DNA of 64,000 bases from Xanthobacter autotrophicus Py2 (GTDB lineage Bacteria > Pseudomonadota > Alphaproteobacteria > Rhizobiales > Xanthobacteraceae): contig CP000781.1 in NCBI GenBank assembly GCA_000017645.1, positions 4,699,501 to 4,763,500 of the forward strand, given 5' to 3'. Positions 27,706 to 38,093 of the stretch are shown here, piece by piece. Within the stretch, counting starts at the first letter, position 1, and the number at the start of each line of letters is the position of its first letter. The notes below the pieces were generated by a model. The model was given only the letters and a program-made list of their open reading frames with translations, did no database searches and was not told the DNA's origin. The position numbers and the translations under genes are program-made.

Positions 27706-27743
27706 CCGCGCTGCCGCCTGCTTTTGATCCCGGAGTCCCCCTC

Positions 27744-30700
27744 GTGAAGCGTCCCCAGCTCCTTGCCGATGCGCTGGCCGAAGGCCGGCCGCTCATCCTC
27801 TCCCGCGTCGCGGACGGCATGGAGGGCATGGTGGTGGCGGACCTCGCCCGCTCCCTGGCTGGGCGCAAGAACGCACCATGGCCGAGCCTCACCGTCATTT
27901 GCCGGGACGGCCAGCGTATGGCGGCCGTGGAGCGGGGCCTTGCCTTCTTCGCGCCGGAGCTGGAGGTGCTGAGCTTCCCCTCGTGGGATTGCCTGCCCTA
28001 CGACCGCGCCTCGCCCAACGCCTCCATCGTGGCCAGGCGCATGGCGACGCTGGCGAAGCTCGCCCGCATCAAGGGCGGCAATGCCAGCGTGCTGCTCACC
28101 ACCGTGAACGCCACGGTGCAGCGGGTGCCGGCCAAGGGGCTGGTGGCGGCGCAGTCGCTGGTGGCCGCGCCGGGCAATACCATCGACCTTGAGGGCGTGA
28201 CCCAATGGGCCGAGCAGAACGGCTTCCTGCGCACCTCCACCGTGCGCGACACCGGCGAATATGCGGTACGCGGCGGCCTCATCGACCTGTTCCCGCCGGG
28301 GCTCGACGCGCCCATCCGCCTCGATTTCTTCGGCGACACGCTGGAGACCATCCGCGCCTTCGATCCCGAGACCCAGCGCACCACCGGTCAGGTCCGCTCG
28401 CTGGATCTGGTGCCCATGGCCGAGTTCCAGCTGACCACCGAAACCATGCGCCGCTTCCGCATGGCCTATGTGGCCGAGTTCGGCGCCGCTCGGAAGGGCG
28501 ACACCCTCTATGAGGCGGTGAGCGAAGGCCGCCGCCACGCCGGCATGGAACATTGGCTGCCCCTGTTCCACGAGCGCATGGACACGCTGTTCGACTACCT
28601 GGAAGGCGGCACGCTGCTGCTCGACCCGCTGGCGGAAGAGGCCGGTGGCGAGCGCATCGCCCAGATCGCCGATTATTATGACGCCCGAAAGGGCGGGCAG
28701 GAGCTGGGCGGCGGCACCATCTACAATCCCCTGCCGGCGGACCGGCTCTATCTCTCCGGCCCGGAATGGAACAAGCGGCTGGCCCGCCACAGCCTCGCCC
28801 GGCTCAGCCCCTTCGCCGCGCCGGAGGGGGGCGATAACCGCGTCATCGATCTCGGCGGCGTGCAGGGCCGCTCCTTCGCCGCCGAGCGGGCGGAGCCGGA
28901 GGCCAATGTCTTCGATGCCGCCATCGCCCATGTTCGCGAGCTGCAGAAGTCCAGGAAGGTGATCCTCGCCGGCTGGTCCGAGGGCTCGCGGGAGCGGCTG
29001 GGCACGGTGCTGGCCGACCACGGGCTGAAGGGTCTCGCCGCCATCTCCCGCTTCGACAGCCTCGCCGCCTTGCCCAAGACCCAGGCGGCACTGGCCGTGT
29101 TCGGGCTGGAGGCGGGGTTCGAGACGCCGGACTTCGCCGTCATCGGCGAGCAGGACATCCTCGGCGACCGGCTGGTGCGCCCCAAGCGCAAGGCCCGCCG
29201 CCCGCAGGACGTGCTCACGGAGCTGACCGCGCTCACCGCCGGCGACCTCGTGGTGCATGTGGACCACGGCATCGGCCGCTTCATCGGCCTGAAGACCGTG
29301 GAGGCCATGGGCGCCCCGCACGACTGCCTGGAGATCCACTACGCCGGCGGGGACAAGCTGTTCCTGCCGGTGGAAAATCTCGAACTCCTGAGCCGCTACG
29401 GCTCGGAGGACACCGAGGCACAGCTGGACAAGCTGGGCGGCGGCGCGTGGCAGGCACGCAAGGCGCGGATGAAGAAGCGCATCCGCGAGATGGCGTCCGA
29501 ACTCATCAAGATCGCCGCACAGCGCCAGCTTGGCGAGGCGCCCAAGCTGGTGCCGGCCATGGGCCTCTACGACGAGTTCCGCGCCCGCTTCCCCTATGAG
29601 GAGACCGACGACCAGGACGCCGCCATCGACGCGGTGCTGGACGACCTCGCCTCCGGCCATCCCATGGACCGGCTGATCTGCGGCGACGTGGGCTTCGGCA
29701 AGACCGAGGTGGCCCTGCGCGCCGCCTTCGCGGTGGCGCTCTCCGGCAAGCAGGTGGCGGTGGTGGTGCCCACCACGCTGCTCGCCCGCCAGCATTTCAA
29801 GACCTTCTCCGAGCGCTTCAAGGGCCTGCCGGTGAACGTGGCCCAGGCCTCGCGCATGGTGACGGGCAAGGACCTCACCGCCGTGAAGAAGGGCATCGCC
29901 GACGGCACGGTGGACATCGTGGTGGGCACCCACGCCTTGCTCGGCAAGGCCATCAGCTTCAAGGACCTCGGCCTCGTCATCGTGGACGAGGAGCAGCATT
30001 TCGGCGTCTCCCACAAGGAGCGGCTGAAGCAGCTGCGCGCCGAGGTGCATGTGCTGACCCTCACCGCTACCCCCATCCCCCGCACCCTGCAGCTGGCCAT
30101 GACGGGTGTGCGCGAACTCTCCATCATCGCCACGCCTCCGGTGGACCGCCTCGCGGTGCGCACCTTCATCACGCCGTTCGATCCGCTGGTGGTGCGCGAG
30201 GCGCTGCTGCGCGAGCGCTATCGCGGCGGCCAGAGCTTCTATGTGGTGCCGCGCATCGAGGATCTTGCGGAGGTGCGCGAGTTCCTGGCCGCGTCCGTGC
30301 CCGAGGTGAAGGTGGCGGTGGCCCACGGCCAACTCGCCGCCGGCGCGCTCGAAGACATCATGACCGCCTTCTACGACGGCCAGTACGACGTGCTGCTCTC
30401 CACCACCATCGTGGAATCGGGCCTCGACGTGCCCAATGCCAATACGCTGATCGTGCACCGGGCCGACATGTTCGGCCTCGCCCAGCTCTACCAGTTGCGC
30501 GGCCGCGTGGGCCGGGCCAAGGCGCGGGCCTATGCCATCTTCACCGTGCCGGCGACCAAGCCCATGACGGTGCAGGCGGAACGCCGCCTCAAGGTGCTGC
30601 AATCGCTGGAGACGCTGGGCGCCGGCTTCCAGCTGGCGAGCCACGACCTCGACATCCGCGGCGCCGGCAATCTGCTGGGCGACGAGCAGTCCGGCCACAT

Positions 30701-31250
30701 CAAGGAAGTGGGTTACGAGCTGTACCAGGAGATGCTCCAGGAGGCGATCGCCCACCTCAAGGCCGGCATCACCGACTATGTGGACGACAAGTGGTCGCCC
30801 AACATCACCATCGGCATGCCGGTGCTGATTCCCGAGGACTATGTGGCCGACCTCCACGTGCGCCTCGCCCTCTACCGCCGCCTCGCGGACATCCAGGACG
30901 ACGGCGAGATCGACGCCTTCGGGGCGGAACTGGTGGACCGCTTCGGCCCCACGCCGGAGGAGGTGGGCCAGCTTCTGAAGCTCACCCAGATCAAGGCGCT
31001 GGCCCGCAAGGCCAATGTGGAGAAGGTGGATGCCGGCCCCAAGGGCGTGGTCCTGGGCTTCCGTGACAATGAGTTCGCCGACCCCTCGGGCCTGGTGAAG
31101 CTCATCGGGCAGGAGGGTAACCAGGCCAAGGTGCGGCCCGACTTCAAGGTGGTGTTCCTGCGCGACTGGCCCACCGCCGAGGCCCGGTTGAAGGGCACGC
31201 TGGTGGTGCTGAAGAAGCTCGCCGCGCTGGCCAGCAAGAAGGCGCTCTGA
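27744..31250 (+). CDS. mfd: Transcription-repair coupling factor
   Basis: 1168 residues, the full length of Mfd. Order of parts: UvrB-homology region (~1-340), RNA-polymerase-interaction domain around residues 490-560 (DLVVHVDHGIGRFIGL...FLPVENLELLSRYG), then a RecG-type translocase. The translocase has Walker A GDVGFGKTE near residue 648, the DEEQ box IVDEEQHFGV near 748 and TATPIPRTL near 775. The C-terminal TRCF domain follows. It removes stalled RNA polymerase and recruits UvrA. Start is GTG 27744, 38 bases after sdhE. Confidence 0.97.
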   Translation: MKRPQLLADALAEGRPLILSRVADGMEGMVVADLARSLAGRKNAPWPSLTVICRDGQRMAAVERGLAFFAPELEVLSFPSWDCLPYDRASPNASIVARRMATLAKLARIKGGNASVLLTTVNATVQRVPAKGLVAAQSLVAAPGNTIDLEGVTQWAEQNGFLRTSTVRDTGEYAVRGGLIDLFPPGLDAPIRLDFFGDTLETIRAFDPETQRTTGQVRSLDLVPMAEFQLTTETMRRFRMAYVAEFGAARKGDTLYEAVSEGRRHAGMEHWLPLFHERMDTLFDYLEGGTLLLDPLAEEAGGERIAQIADYYDARKGGQELGGGTIYNPLPADRLYLSGPEWNKRLARHSLARLSPFAAPEGGDNRVIDLGGVQGRSFAAERAEPEANVFDAAIAHVRELQKSRKVILAGWSEGSRERLGTVLADHGLKGLAAISRFDSLAALPKTQAALAVFGLEAGFETPDFAVIGEQDILGDRLVRPKRKARRPQDVLTELTALTAGDLVVHVDHGIGRFIGLKTVEAMGAPHDCLEIHYAGGDKLFLPVENLELLSRYGSEDTEAQLDKLGGGAWQARKARMKKRIREMASELIKIAAQRQLGEAPKLVPAMGLYDEFRARFPYEETDDQDAAIDAVLDDLASGHPMDRLICGDVGFGKTEVALRAAFAVALSGKQVAVVVPTTLLARQHFKTFSERFKGLPVNVAQASRMVTGKDLTAVKKGIADGTVDIVVGTHALLGKAISFKDLGLVIVDEEQHFGVSHKERLKQLRAEVHVLTLTATPIPRTLQLAMTGVRELSIIATPPVDRLAVRTFITPFDPLVVREALLRERYRGGQSFYVVPRIEDLAEVREFLAASVPEVKVAVAHGQLAAGALEDIMTAFYDGQYDVLLSTTIVESGLDVPNANTLIVHRADMFGLAQLYQLRGRVGRAKARAYAIFTVPATKPMTVQAERRLKVLQSLETLGAGFQLASHDLDIRGAGNLLGDEQSGHIKEVGYELYQEMLQEAIAHLKAGITDYVDDKWSPNITIGMPVLIPEDYVADLHVRLALYRRLADIQDDGEIDAFGAELVDRFGPTPEEVGQLLKLTQIKALARKANVEKVDAGPKGVVLGFRDNEFADPSGLVKLIGQEGNQAKVRPDFKVVFLRDWPTAEARLKGTLVVLKKLAALASKKAL

Positions 31251-31317
31251 GAACCAATCCGGACAATCAAAAGGGTACGGCTGCGACCACACCCGTCCTG
31301 CCCGGGCTCGTCTGGGG

Positions 31318-31399
31318 CATCCACGCCGAACCGCTTGGGGTAGCGTGTGAAAGTCGTCCCCAGCCGCACCGCGTGGATGGCCGGGTCGAGCCCGGCCAT
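31318..31399. repeat. Palindromic intergenic element downstream of mfd
   Basis: Nested inverted repeats. CATCCACGC (31318-31326) pairs with GCGTGGATG (31371-31379). A perfect 9-bp hairpin ATGGCCGGG / CCCGGCCAT with loop TCGAG lies at 31377-31399. The sequence ATGGCCGGGTCGAGCCCGGC resembles a widespread REP-like palindrome of Hyphomicrobiales genomes; this is from memory and not checked. Confidence 0.55.
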
Positions 31400-31441
31400 G
31401 ACGGTGACCGAGTGCCTGCGATGGGAGCCCGGACATGAAAA

Positions 31442-31475
31442 GACCCGCCAGGGCGGTGCCGCGGCGGGTCTTTTT
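31442..31475. terminator. Bidirectional terminator
   Basis: Stem GACCCGCC / GGCGGGTC with a 13-base loop, followed by TTTTT on the plus strand and, read the other way, by TTTT on the minus strand. It lies between mfd (plus) and the small glycine-rich protein gene (minus), and suits both. Confidence 0.75.
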
Positions 31476-31510
31476 GTTCTGTCGTTTCAGATGGGTCGCG
31501 GGGCGTTCGG

Positions 31511-31849
31511 CTACTTGACGCCGAGCACGCCACCGACGGCGCCGCCCACGGCACCGACGGTGCCGCCGACCACAGCACCCACGGGGCCGGCCGCCTTCTC
31601 GCCAGCGCGGGCACCTTCCTTGGCGCCTTCGCCGGTGCCCTTGACGCCGCCGGCCACGCCGCCCGTGACGGCGCCACCGACGCCACCCACCGTGCCGCCC
31701 ACGGCGGTGCCGACCGGGCCGGCCGCCTTGTCACCCACTTCGGCACCCTTGTTGGCACCCTGCTCGGCGCCCTTGACCACGCCCTGCGCTGACACGGCGG
31801 TTGCGCCCAGCGCCAGTACGAGGGCTGCCGCGACAATGGTCGTCTTCAT
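31511..31849 (-). CDS. Small exported glycine-rich protein with internal duplication
   Basis: 112 residues. A signal peptide (TIVAAALVLALGATAVSA, cleavage before QGVV) leads into a Gly/Ala/Val-rich chain. Two ~30-residue units repeat with a 44-residue offset, each having GxKAAGPVG followed by VGGTVG.VGGAV (DKAAGPVG at residue 40, EKAAGPVG at 84). The GxxxG spacing suggests glycine-zipper helices that may insert into membranes. I do not recognise a family. ATG 31849 has AAAGGATC upstream. It is transcribed alone and ends at the terminator at 31442-31475. Confidence 0.75.
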   Translation of the reverse strand: MKTTIVAAALVLALGATAVSAQGVVKGAEQGANKGAEVGDKAAGPVGTAVGGTVGGVGGAVTGGVAGGVKGTGEGAKEGARAGEKAAGPVGAVVGGTVGAVGGAVGGVLGVK

Positions 31850-32057
31850 GACTGATCCTTTCGTGCTCAACACTTCCCGATGGCCGGACGGACAAGCCAT
31901 CCCGGCCGGGCGCGCGACCTTGAGGGGCATTTGGTCTGCTCTCCCTGCTCGACCATAGCGTGCCCGAGGGACACCCGCCATGGTGTCAGGGGAGGGATCA
32001 GCGGGAGTTGAAGGGAGAAGATGGCGCCGGCATACGGCGGGGCGACGCCGGTCGCGC

Positions 32058-32090
32058 AAAACGAAACGGCCGGGCGCAAGGCCCGGCCGT
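32058..32090 (-). terminator. Terminator downstream of groEL
   Basis: Perfect 10-bp stem ACGGCCGGGC / GCCCGGCCGT with a 5-base loop. On the minus strand it is followed by TTCGTTTT. It is the first strong intrinsic terminator after the groEL stop and lies beyond the 92-bp duplication. Confidence 0.75.
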
Positions 32091-32110
32091 TCCATTTCAA
32101 TCTTCTGTCG

Positions 32111-33964
<1,854 letters not shown>

Positions 33965-33978
33965 TCAGCCGGGCTGAC

Positions 33979-34293
33979 TCAGGCGGCCTTCTGGGCGTTG
34001 GCCGAAGTCTCGAGCACGCCGAGGATGTCGCTCTCCTTCATGATCAGGAGATCCTGGCCGTCGATCTTCACCTCGGTGCCCGACCACTTGCCGAACAGCA
34101 CCAGGTCGCCGGCCTTCACGTCGAGGGCGACGAGCTCGCCCTTCTCGTTGCGGGCACCCGGGCCCACGGAGACGACTTCGCCCTGCTGGGGCTTTTCCTT
34201 GGCGCTGTCGGGAATGATGATGCCGCCGGCAGTCTTCTGCTCGGCTTCGATGCGCTTCACAACCACGCGGTCGTGCAGAGGACGGAAACCCAT
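33979..34293 (-). CDS. groES: Co-chaperonin GroES
   Basis: 104 residues, the 10-kDa lid of GroEL. It starts [16 protein letters not shown], has the mobile loop around [18 protein letters not shown], and ends with [10 protein letters not shown] plus a short tail. ATG 34293; the open frame upstream to 34320 lacks similarity. It is the first gene of the groES-groEL operon, with a CIRCE element 112 bases before the start codon. Confidence 0.97.
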   Translation of the reverse strand: MGFRPLHDRVVVKRIEAEQKTAGGIIIPDSAKEKPQQGEVVSVGPGARNEKGELVALDVKAGDLVLFGKWSGTEVKIDGQDLLIMKESDILGVLETSANAQKAA

Positions 34294-34680
34294 CGGGAAA
34301 CCTCCGGTTCGATGCTTCAATTCAAGGCGCCGGGCCTAAGAGCACCCGGCCCGACCGCGATCTAAGACCGCGGTTTTCGTCCCGCAAGGGGGTGCGGAAA
34401 AAATTTAGCACTCGCGGATGTGGAGTGCTAGCAGGGCCGAAATCCAAATGAAATCAAGGATGGGGGAGCACCTCGCCTGATTTCTGTGCGCCCACCCCTT
34501 CAGCAATGGGGCTGTCAGCAGTCCTGGCCCGAGGCTGCTAGAACATTGTTTTTGCAGACAGAAACCAATCTTTAGCCTTGGCCGTCCGAAACTTTGGAGC
34601 CGACAATGCAGTTGTCTGGTCCCGACGGCCTCCACACTGGCGGCGAGACGTTCCGGGACAGGGATATGGAGGTGTGCCCC
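34294..34680. other. Intergenic region between groES and usg
   Basis: About 390 bases between divergent genes. It contains the CIRCE element (34405-34431) and must hold the groES promoter and that of usg. The frame of usg is open back to 34594, with a possible ATG at 34606, but the extra residues do not fit the family. No RNA gene seen. Confidence 0.5.
34405..34431 (-). promoter_or_regulatory. CIRCE operator (HrcA binding site)
   Basis: TTAGCACTC, nine-base spacer, GAGTGCTAG: this matches the CIRCE consensus TTAGCACTC-N9-GAGTGCTAA except for the last base. HrcA binds CIRCE and represses the operon except under heat shock. It lies 112 bases upstream of the groES start. The hrcA gene is not in this window. 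Confidence 0.93.
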
Positions 34681-34968
34681 ATGGTGTCCCATCCGTCCAA
34701 GGTGTCGCGTGATTTCGTCCTGCAGATGGAGGGCTACGGTCTCGCCACGGCCGAGATCCTGTACCGGATGCCCGACCATCCCGCGCTTCTTCAGACCTAT
34801 CTCTGGCAGGAATACGACCTCTGCCCGCGTTTTCCGGAACTCAACAGGTTTCTTGAGTTCTGGCAGCGGGAGATCGAGGGCCGGCTTCATTCGGTGCGGG
34901 TGGCCCATAGCGGGCTCATCAAGCCGGCGGAGCTGCGGACCGTGGACGGGATGTTCCTCCTGAACTGA
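34681..34968 (+). CDS. usg: Usg family protein
   Basis: 95 residues, matching the small Usg family of alphaproteobacteria, whose function is unknown. Signature blocks: LQMEGYGLATAEILYRMPDHP, LLQTYLWQEYDLCPRFPELN, FLEFWQREIEGRLHSVRVAHS and LIKPAELRTVDG. I chose ATG 34681 because GGAGG sits eight bases upstream and the length fits the family. An earlier ATG at 34606 with TTGGAGC upstream would add 25 residues. Divergent from groES. Confidence 0.88.
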   Translation: MVSHPSKVSRDFVLQMEGYGLATAEILYRMPDHPALLQTYLWQEYDLCPRFPELNRFLEFWQREIEGRLHSVRVAHSGLIKPAELRTVDGMFLLN

Positions 34969-35085
34969 CCAGCCCGGCGCCGGCGGCTGTCGCAACCGGA
35001 TAACACCCGGCGGGCGATGCGCGTCCTAACCTTGCCCCCACGACGCCGGCCGCGTTCATGCGCCGGCGCAGCAGGGGAGAAGGCA

Positions 35086-35667
35086 ATGGCGGGCAAGCGC
35101 ATTTTGATGATCGTCGGCGATTTCGGCGAGGATTACGAGATCATGGTGCCCTACCAGGCGCTGCTGGCGGTGGGGCATACGGTGCATGGCGTCTGCCCCG
35201 GCAAGAAGGCGGGCGACAAGATCGCCACCGCAATTCATGATTTCGAGGGCCATCAAACCTACACGGAGAAGCCGGGCCACCTCTTTGCCCTCAACGCCAC
35301 CTTCGCCGAGGTGGATGTTGCCAGCTACGACGCCCTGCTGGTCCCCGGCGGTCGCGCGCCGGAATATCTGCGGCTCTATCCCGAGGTGATCGCCGCGGTC
35401 CGCCACTTCTTCGACGCGGGCAAGCCGGTGGCCGCCATCTGCCACGGCGCGCAGATGCTGGCTGCCGCAGGCGTCCTCAAGGGCCGCACCTGCTCGGCCT
35501 ATCCCGCCTGCCGCCCGGAAGTGGAGCTTGGCGGCGGCACCTATGCCGACATTCCCGTCGATACAGCCGTCACCGAGGGCAACCTGGTGAGTGCGCCCGC
35601 ATGGCCGGCCCATCCGGCCTTTATTGCGCAGTTCCTTACCCTATTGGGAACATCCATCTCGCTTTGA
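35086..35667 (+). CDS. DJ-1/PfpI family protein
   Basis: 193 residues. The nucleophile elbow [18 protein letters not shown] carries the conserved reactive Cys; the upstream Glu is in [14 protein letters not shown]. The family includes glyoxalase III-type deglycases, PfpI-like proteases and chaperones; which of these applies cannot be told from sequence. ATG 35086 has GGGGAGAAGG just upstream. No obvious operon partner. Confidence 0.92.
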   Translation: MAGKRILMIVGDFGEDYEIMVPYQALLAVGHTVHGVCPGKKAGDKIATAIHDFEGHQTYTEKPGHLFALNATFAEVDVASYDALLVPGGRAPEYLRLYPEVIAAVRHFFDAGKPVAAICHGAQMLAAAGVLKGRTCSAYPACRPEVELGGGTYADIPVDTAVTEGNLVSAPAWPAHPAFIAQFLTLLGTSISL

Positions 35668-35870
35668 GCCGCCCATCGGGTTATGGATGGCGCAGGGCGG
35701 CGAAACGGCATACGCGCAGCGCGGGGGTTGCGCGTATGCCGGCCGCCCGGTTGATCTCATACCGTCGACCTTGCCGCCGGCCTTGATCGATGACCGATGC
35801 GGCGTGGTACGCTCAAACACCGCGCCGTGATCTTCAGTATCAGGGTGCAGGTGAGCGGGAGGATCATCCC

Positions 35871-36242
35871 ATGTGCCGTTTGTTCAGTGAGGCCGATGCC
35901 GCCCTTTGGGTCCAGGAGACCCGGGCGCTGCGCCTCAACGGCTTCAGCACCAGCGTGCGGCTGGAAGCCTTCTTCTGGAACGTGATCGAGGACATCGCCG
36001 CCCGCGACGGCCTCTCCGTGAACCGGCTGCTGGCGCGGCTCTATGACGAGAAGGCCGAGGCCGGCCGGGACATCGACAATTTCACGTCCTTCCTGCGGGT
36101 GTGCTGCGGGCGCTATCTGGCGCTGCGGGCGCAGGGCCTTGTGCCCGAAGCGGGAGCGCTGGCGGCGCTCGACGTCAACCGTATCCTCCATGCCGAGCGT
36201 GACACGCCGCTGCTTGCCCGCCGCCCCTCGCCAGCGGCCTGA
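35871..36242 (+). CDS. Ribbon-helix-helix domain protein
   Basis: 123 residues. The segment RALRLNGFSTSVRLEAFFWNVIEDIAARDGLSVNRLLARLYDE fits the RHH_4-type ribbon-helix-helix: a beta strand (TSVRLE) followed by two helices. The following SFLRVCCGRYLALRAQ helix is also typical. The fold usually binds DNA, but this small family has no assigned target. ATG 35871 has GGGAGGA seven bases upstream. The ExoD gene follows 78 bases later on the same strand. Confidence 0.82.
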   Translation: MCRLFSEADAALWVQETRALRLNGFSTSVRLEAFFWNVIEDIAARDGLSVNRLLARLYDEKAEAGRDIDNFTSFLRVCCGRYLALRAQGLVPEAGALAALDVNRILHAERDTPLLARRPSPAA

Positions 36243-36320
36243 GGGCGCGCGGGGGCGTCATCGTTGTGTGGACGCGGGCGGGGCGTGCGGCTTCGACGCC
36301 CTGACACCGCCGTTTTCACG

Positions 36321-36962
36321 ATGCTAAGAGTTAAGGTGACCCATGGAAACGAGGTCCCGTTGGATCACCGCACGCCCCGAACGTCCGAACTGCTTGCCGC
36401 CGTCCTTGCCGCCCAGGAAGAGGACAAGGTGGCCATTGGCGACCTCGTGAACGCCTTGCGCAATCGCGCCTTCGGCATTCTCTTTCTCATCTTCGGCATT
36501 CCCAACTGCATCCCCATGCCGCCCGGCATTCCGGTGATCTGCGGCACCATCCTCGGCCTCATCGGCCTGCAGATGGCCATGGGCCGGCAGGAATTGTGGC
36601 TGCCGGAGCGCATCGCCCGGCGCACCTTTTCGCGGGCCATGCTGGAGAGCATCGTCACCCGCTCCCGGCCCTGGATCGAGCGTTTCGAGAAGCTCTCCCG
36701 GCCGCGCTATGAGCAGTTTGCCGGCCCCACCGCCCGCCGTGTGGTGGGGGCGACGGTGGTGCTGCTGGGCTTCATCCTGCTTCTGCCCATTCCCTTCCTC
36801 GGCAATCTGCCGCCCGGCTTTGCCGTGTGCATCTTCGGCCTCGGGCTGGTGGAGCGGGACGGCCTCGTGATCCTCGCCGGTTTCGGCGCCACGGTGCTGG
36901 GGCTGCTGATCACCGCCGCCATGAGCTGGGCCATCTACCAGGGCGCGGTCGCCATCTTCTGA
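36321..36962 (+). CDS. ExoD family membrane protein
   Basis: About 213 residues. The conserved N-terminal block LVNALRNRAFGILFLIFGIPNCIPMPPGIP is the ExoD signature; four or so hydrophobic segments follow, including VVGATVVLLGFILLLPIPFLGNLPPGFAV. exoD mutants of rhizobia are impaired in exopolysaccharide production and alkaline tolerance, but the molecular role is unknown. ATG 36321 lacks a visible ribosome-binding site. TTG 36360 has GAGG six bases upstream and would give a start closer to the family (LDHRTPRTSELL), so it is a real alternative. Confidence 0.85.
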   Translation: MLRVKVTHGNEVPLDHRTPRTSELLAAVLAAQEEDKVAIGDLVNALRNRAFGILFLIFGIPNCIPMPPGIPVICGTILGLIGLQMAMGRQELWLPERIARRTFSRAMLESIVTRSRPWIERFEKLSRPRYEQFAGPTARRVVGATVVLLGFILLLPIPFLGNLPPGFAVCIFGLGLVERDGLVILAGFGATVLGLLITAAMSWAIYQGAVAIF

Positions 36963-37004
36963 TCCCGCCGCGATTCCCGCCAAACGAGCCAGCAGCCCGA
37001 TCCC

Positions 37005-38093
37005 ATGCGCGTTGACGCCTTCGACTTCGATCTCCCGGAGGAGCATATCGCCCTGCGCCCGGCCGAGCCGCGCGACGCGGCGCGGATGCTGGTGGTGCGT
37101 CCGGGCGGGGCGCCGGAACTGTCCGACCTGAAGGTCCGCGACCTGCCGGATTTCATCACCGCCAACGACGCGCTGGTGGTCAACGACACCCGCGTCATCC
37201 CCGCCGCCCTTGAAGGCGTGCGCGAGCGGGATGGCGGCTCCGCCGTGCGGATCGAGGCCAACCTCATCAAGCGGCTGGATGCCTCGCGCTGGCAGGCCTT
37301 CGCCAAGCCGGGCAAGCGCCTGCGCGTGGGCGACCGCGTCCGCTTCGGCGGGGAGGGGAGTGCCTGCCTGCTCGGTGCCCTCGATGCGCAGATCGCGGCC
37401 AAGGAGGACGACGGCTCGGTCATCCTCGCCTTTGATCTCGCCGGCACGGCACTGGACGAGGCGGTGACGGCGGTGGGGCACATGCCCATCCCGCCTTATA
37501 TCGCCGCCCGGCGCGCCGAGGATGACCGCGACCGCGCCGATTACCAGACCCTGTTCGCCCGCGTGTCAGGCTCTGTGGCCGCGCCCACGGCGAGCCTGCA
37601 TTTCACCCCCGAGCTGATGGCCCGCATCGCCGCCACCGGCGCCAGCATGCACACGGTGACGCTCCATGTGGGGGCGGGCACCTTCCTGCCGGTGAAGGCG
37701 GAGGACACGACCGGCCATCGCATGCACGCCGAATGGGGCGAGGTGAGCGCCGATACCGCCGCCGCCCTCAATGCGGTGAAGGCCAAGGGCGGGCGCATCT
37801 TCACCGTCGGCTCCACCTCCACCCGCCTGATCGAGAGCGCGACGGGGGAGGACGGCACCATCCGCCCCTTCGTGGGGGAGACGGACATCTTCATCACCCC
37901 CGGCTATCGCTTCCGGGCGGTGGACGGCATGCTGACGAACTTCCACCTGCCGCGCTCGACGCTGGTGATGCTGGTGGCGGCCTTCGTAGGGCACGAGGCT
38001 CAGAAGCGCGCCTATGCCCATGCCATCGCGGCCGGCTATCGCTTCTATTCCTATGGCGATGCGTGCCTGCTTCTGCCAGAAGGCGGGCCATGA
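37005..38093 (+). CDS. queA: S-adenosylmethionine:tRNA ribosyltransferase-isomerase
   Basis: 362 residues. QueA transfers the ribosyl part of SAM to 7-aminomethyl-7-deazaguanine in tRNA to make epoxyqueuosine. Family blocks: [74 protein letters not shown]-type [11 protein letters not shown] and [11 protein letters not shown]. Its TGA overlaps the ATG of tgt by four bases (ATGA), so the two are translationally coupled. Confidence 0.97.
   Translation: MRVDAFDFDLPEEHIALRPAEPRDAARMLVVRPGGAPELSDLKVRDLPDFITANDALVVNDTRVIPAALEGVRERDGGSAVRIEANLIKRLDASRWQAFAKPGKRLRVGDRVRFGGEGSACLLGALDAQIAAKEDDGSVILAFDLAGTALDEAVTAVGHMPIPPYIAARRAEDDRDRADYQTLFARVSGSVAAPTASLHFTPELMARIAATGASMHTVTLHVGAGTFLPVKAEDTTGHRMHAEWGEVSADTAAALNAVKAKGGRIFTVGSTSTRLIESATGEDGTIRPFVGETDIFITPGYRFRAVDGMLTNFHLPRSTLVMLVAAFVGHEAQKRAYAHAIAAGYRFYSYGDACLLLPEGGP

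Noticed and set aside
27288..31436. A 1382-residue open frame on the minus strand opposite mfd
   Set aside because: It lies antisense to the complete, motif-rich mfd gene. Its translation is His/Gly/Arg-rich without domains, as expected from codon-position GC bias.
34606..34680. Longer N-terminus for Usg starting at ATG 34606
   Set aside because: The extra 25 residues do not match the family, and a better Shine-Dalgarno (GGAGG) lies eight bases before ATG 34681. Kept only as an alternative.
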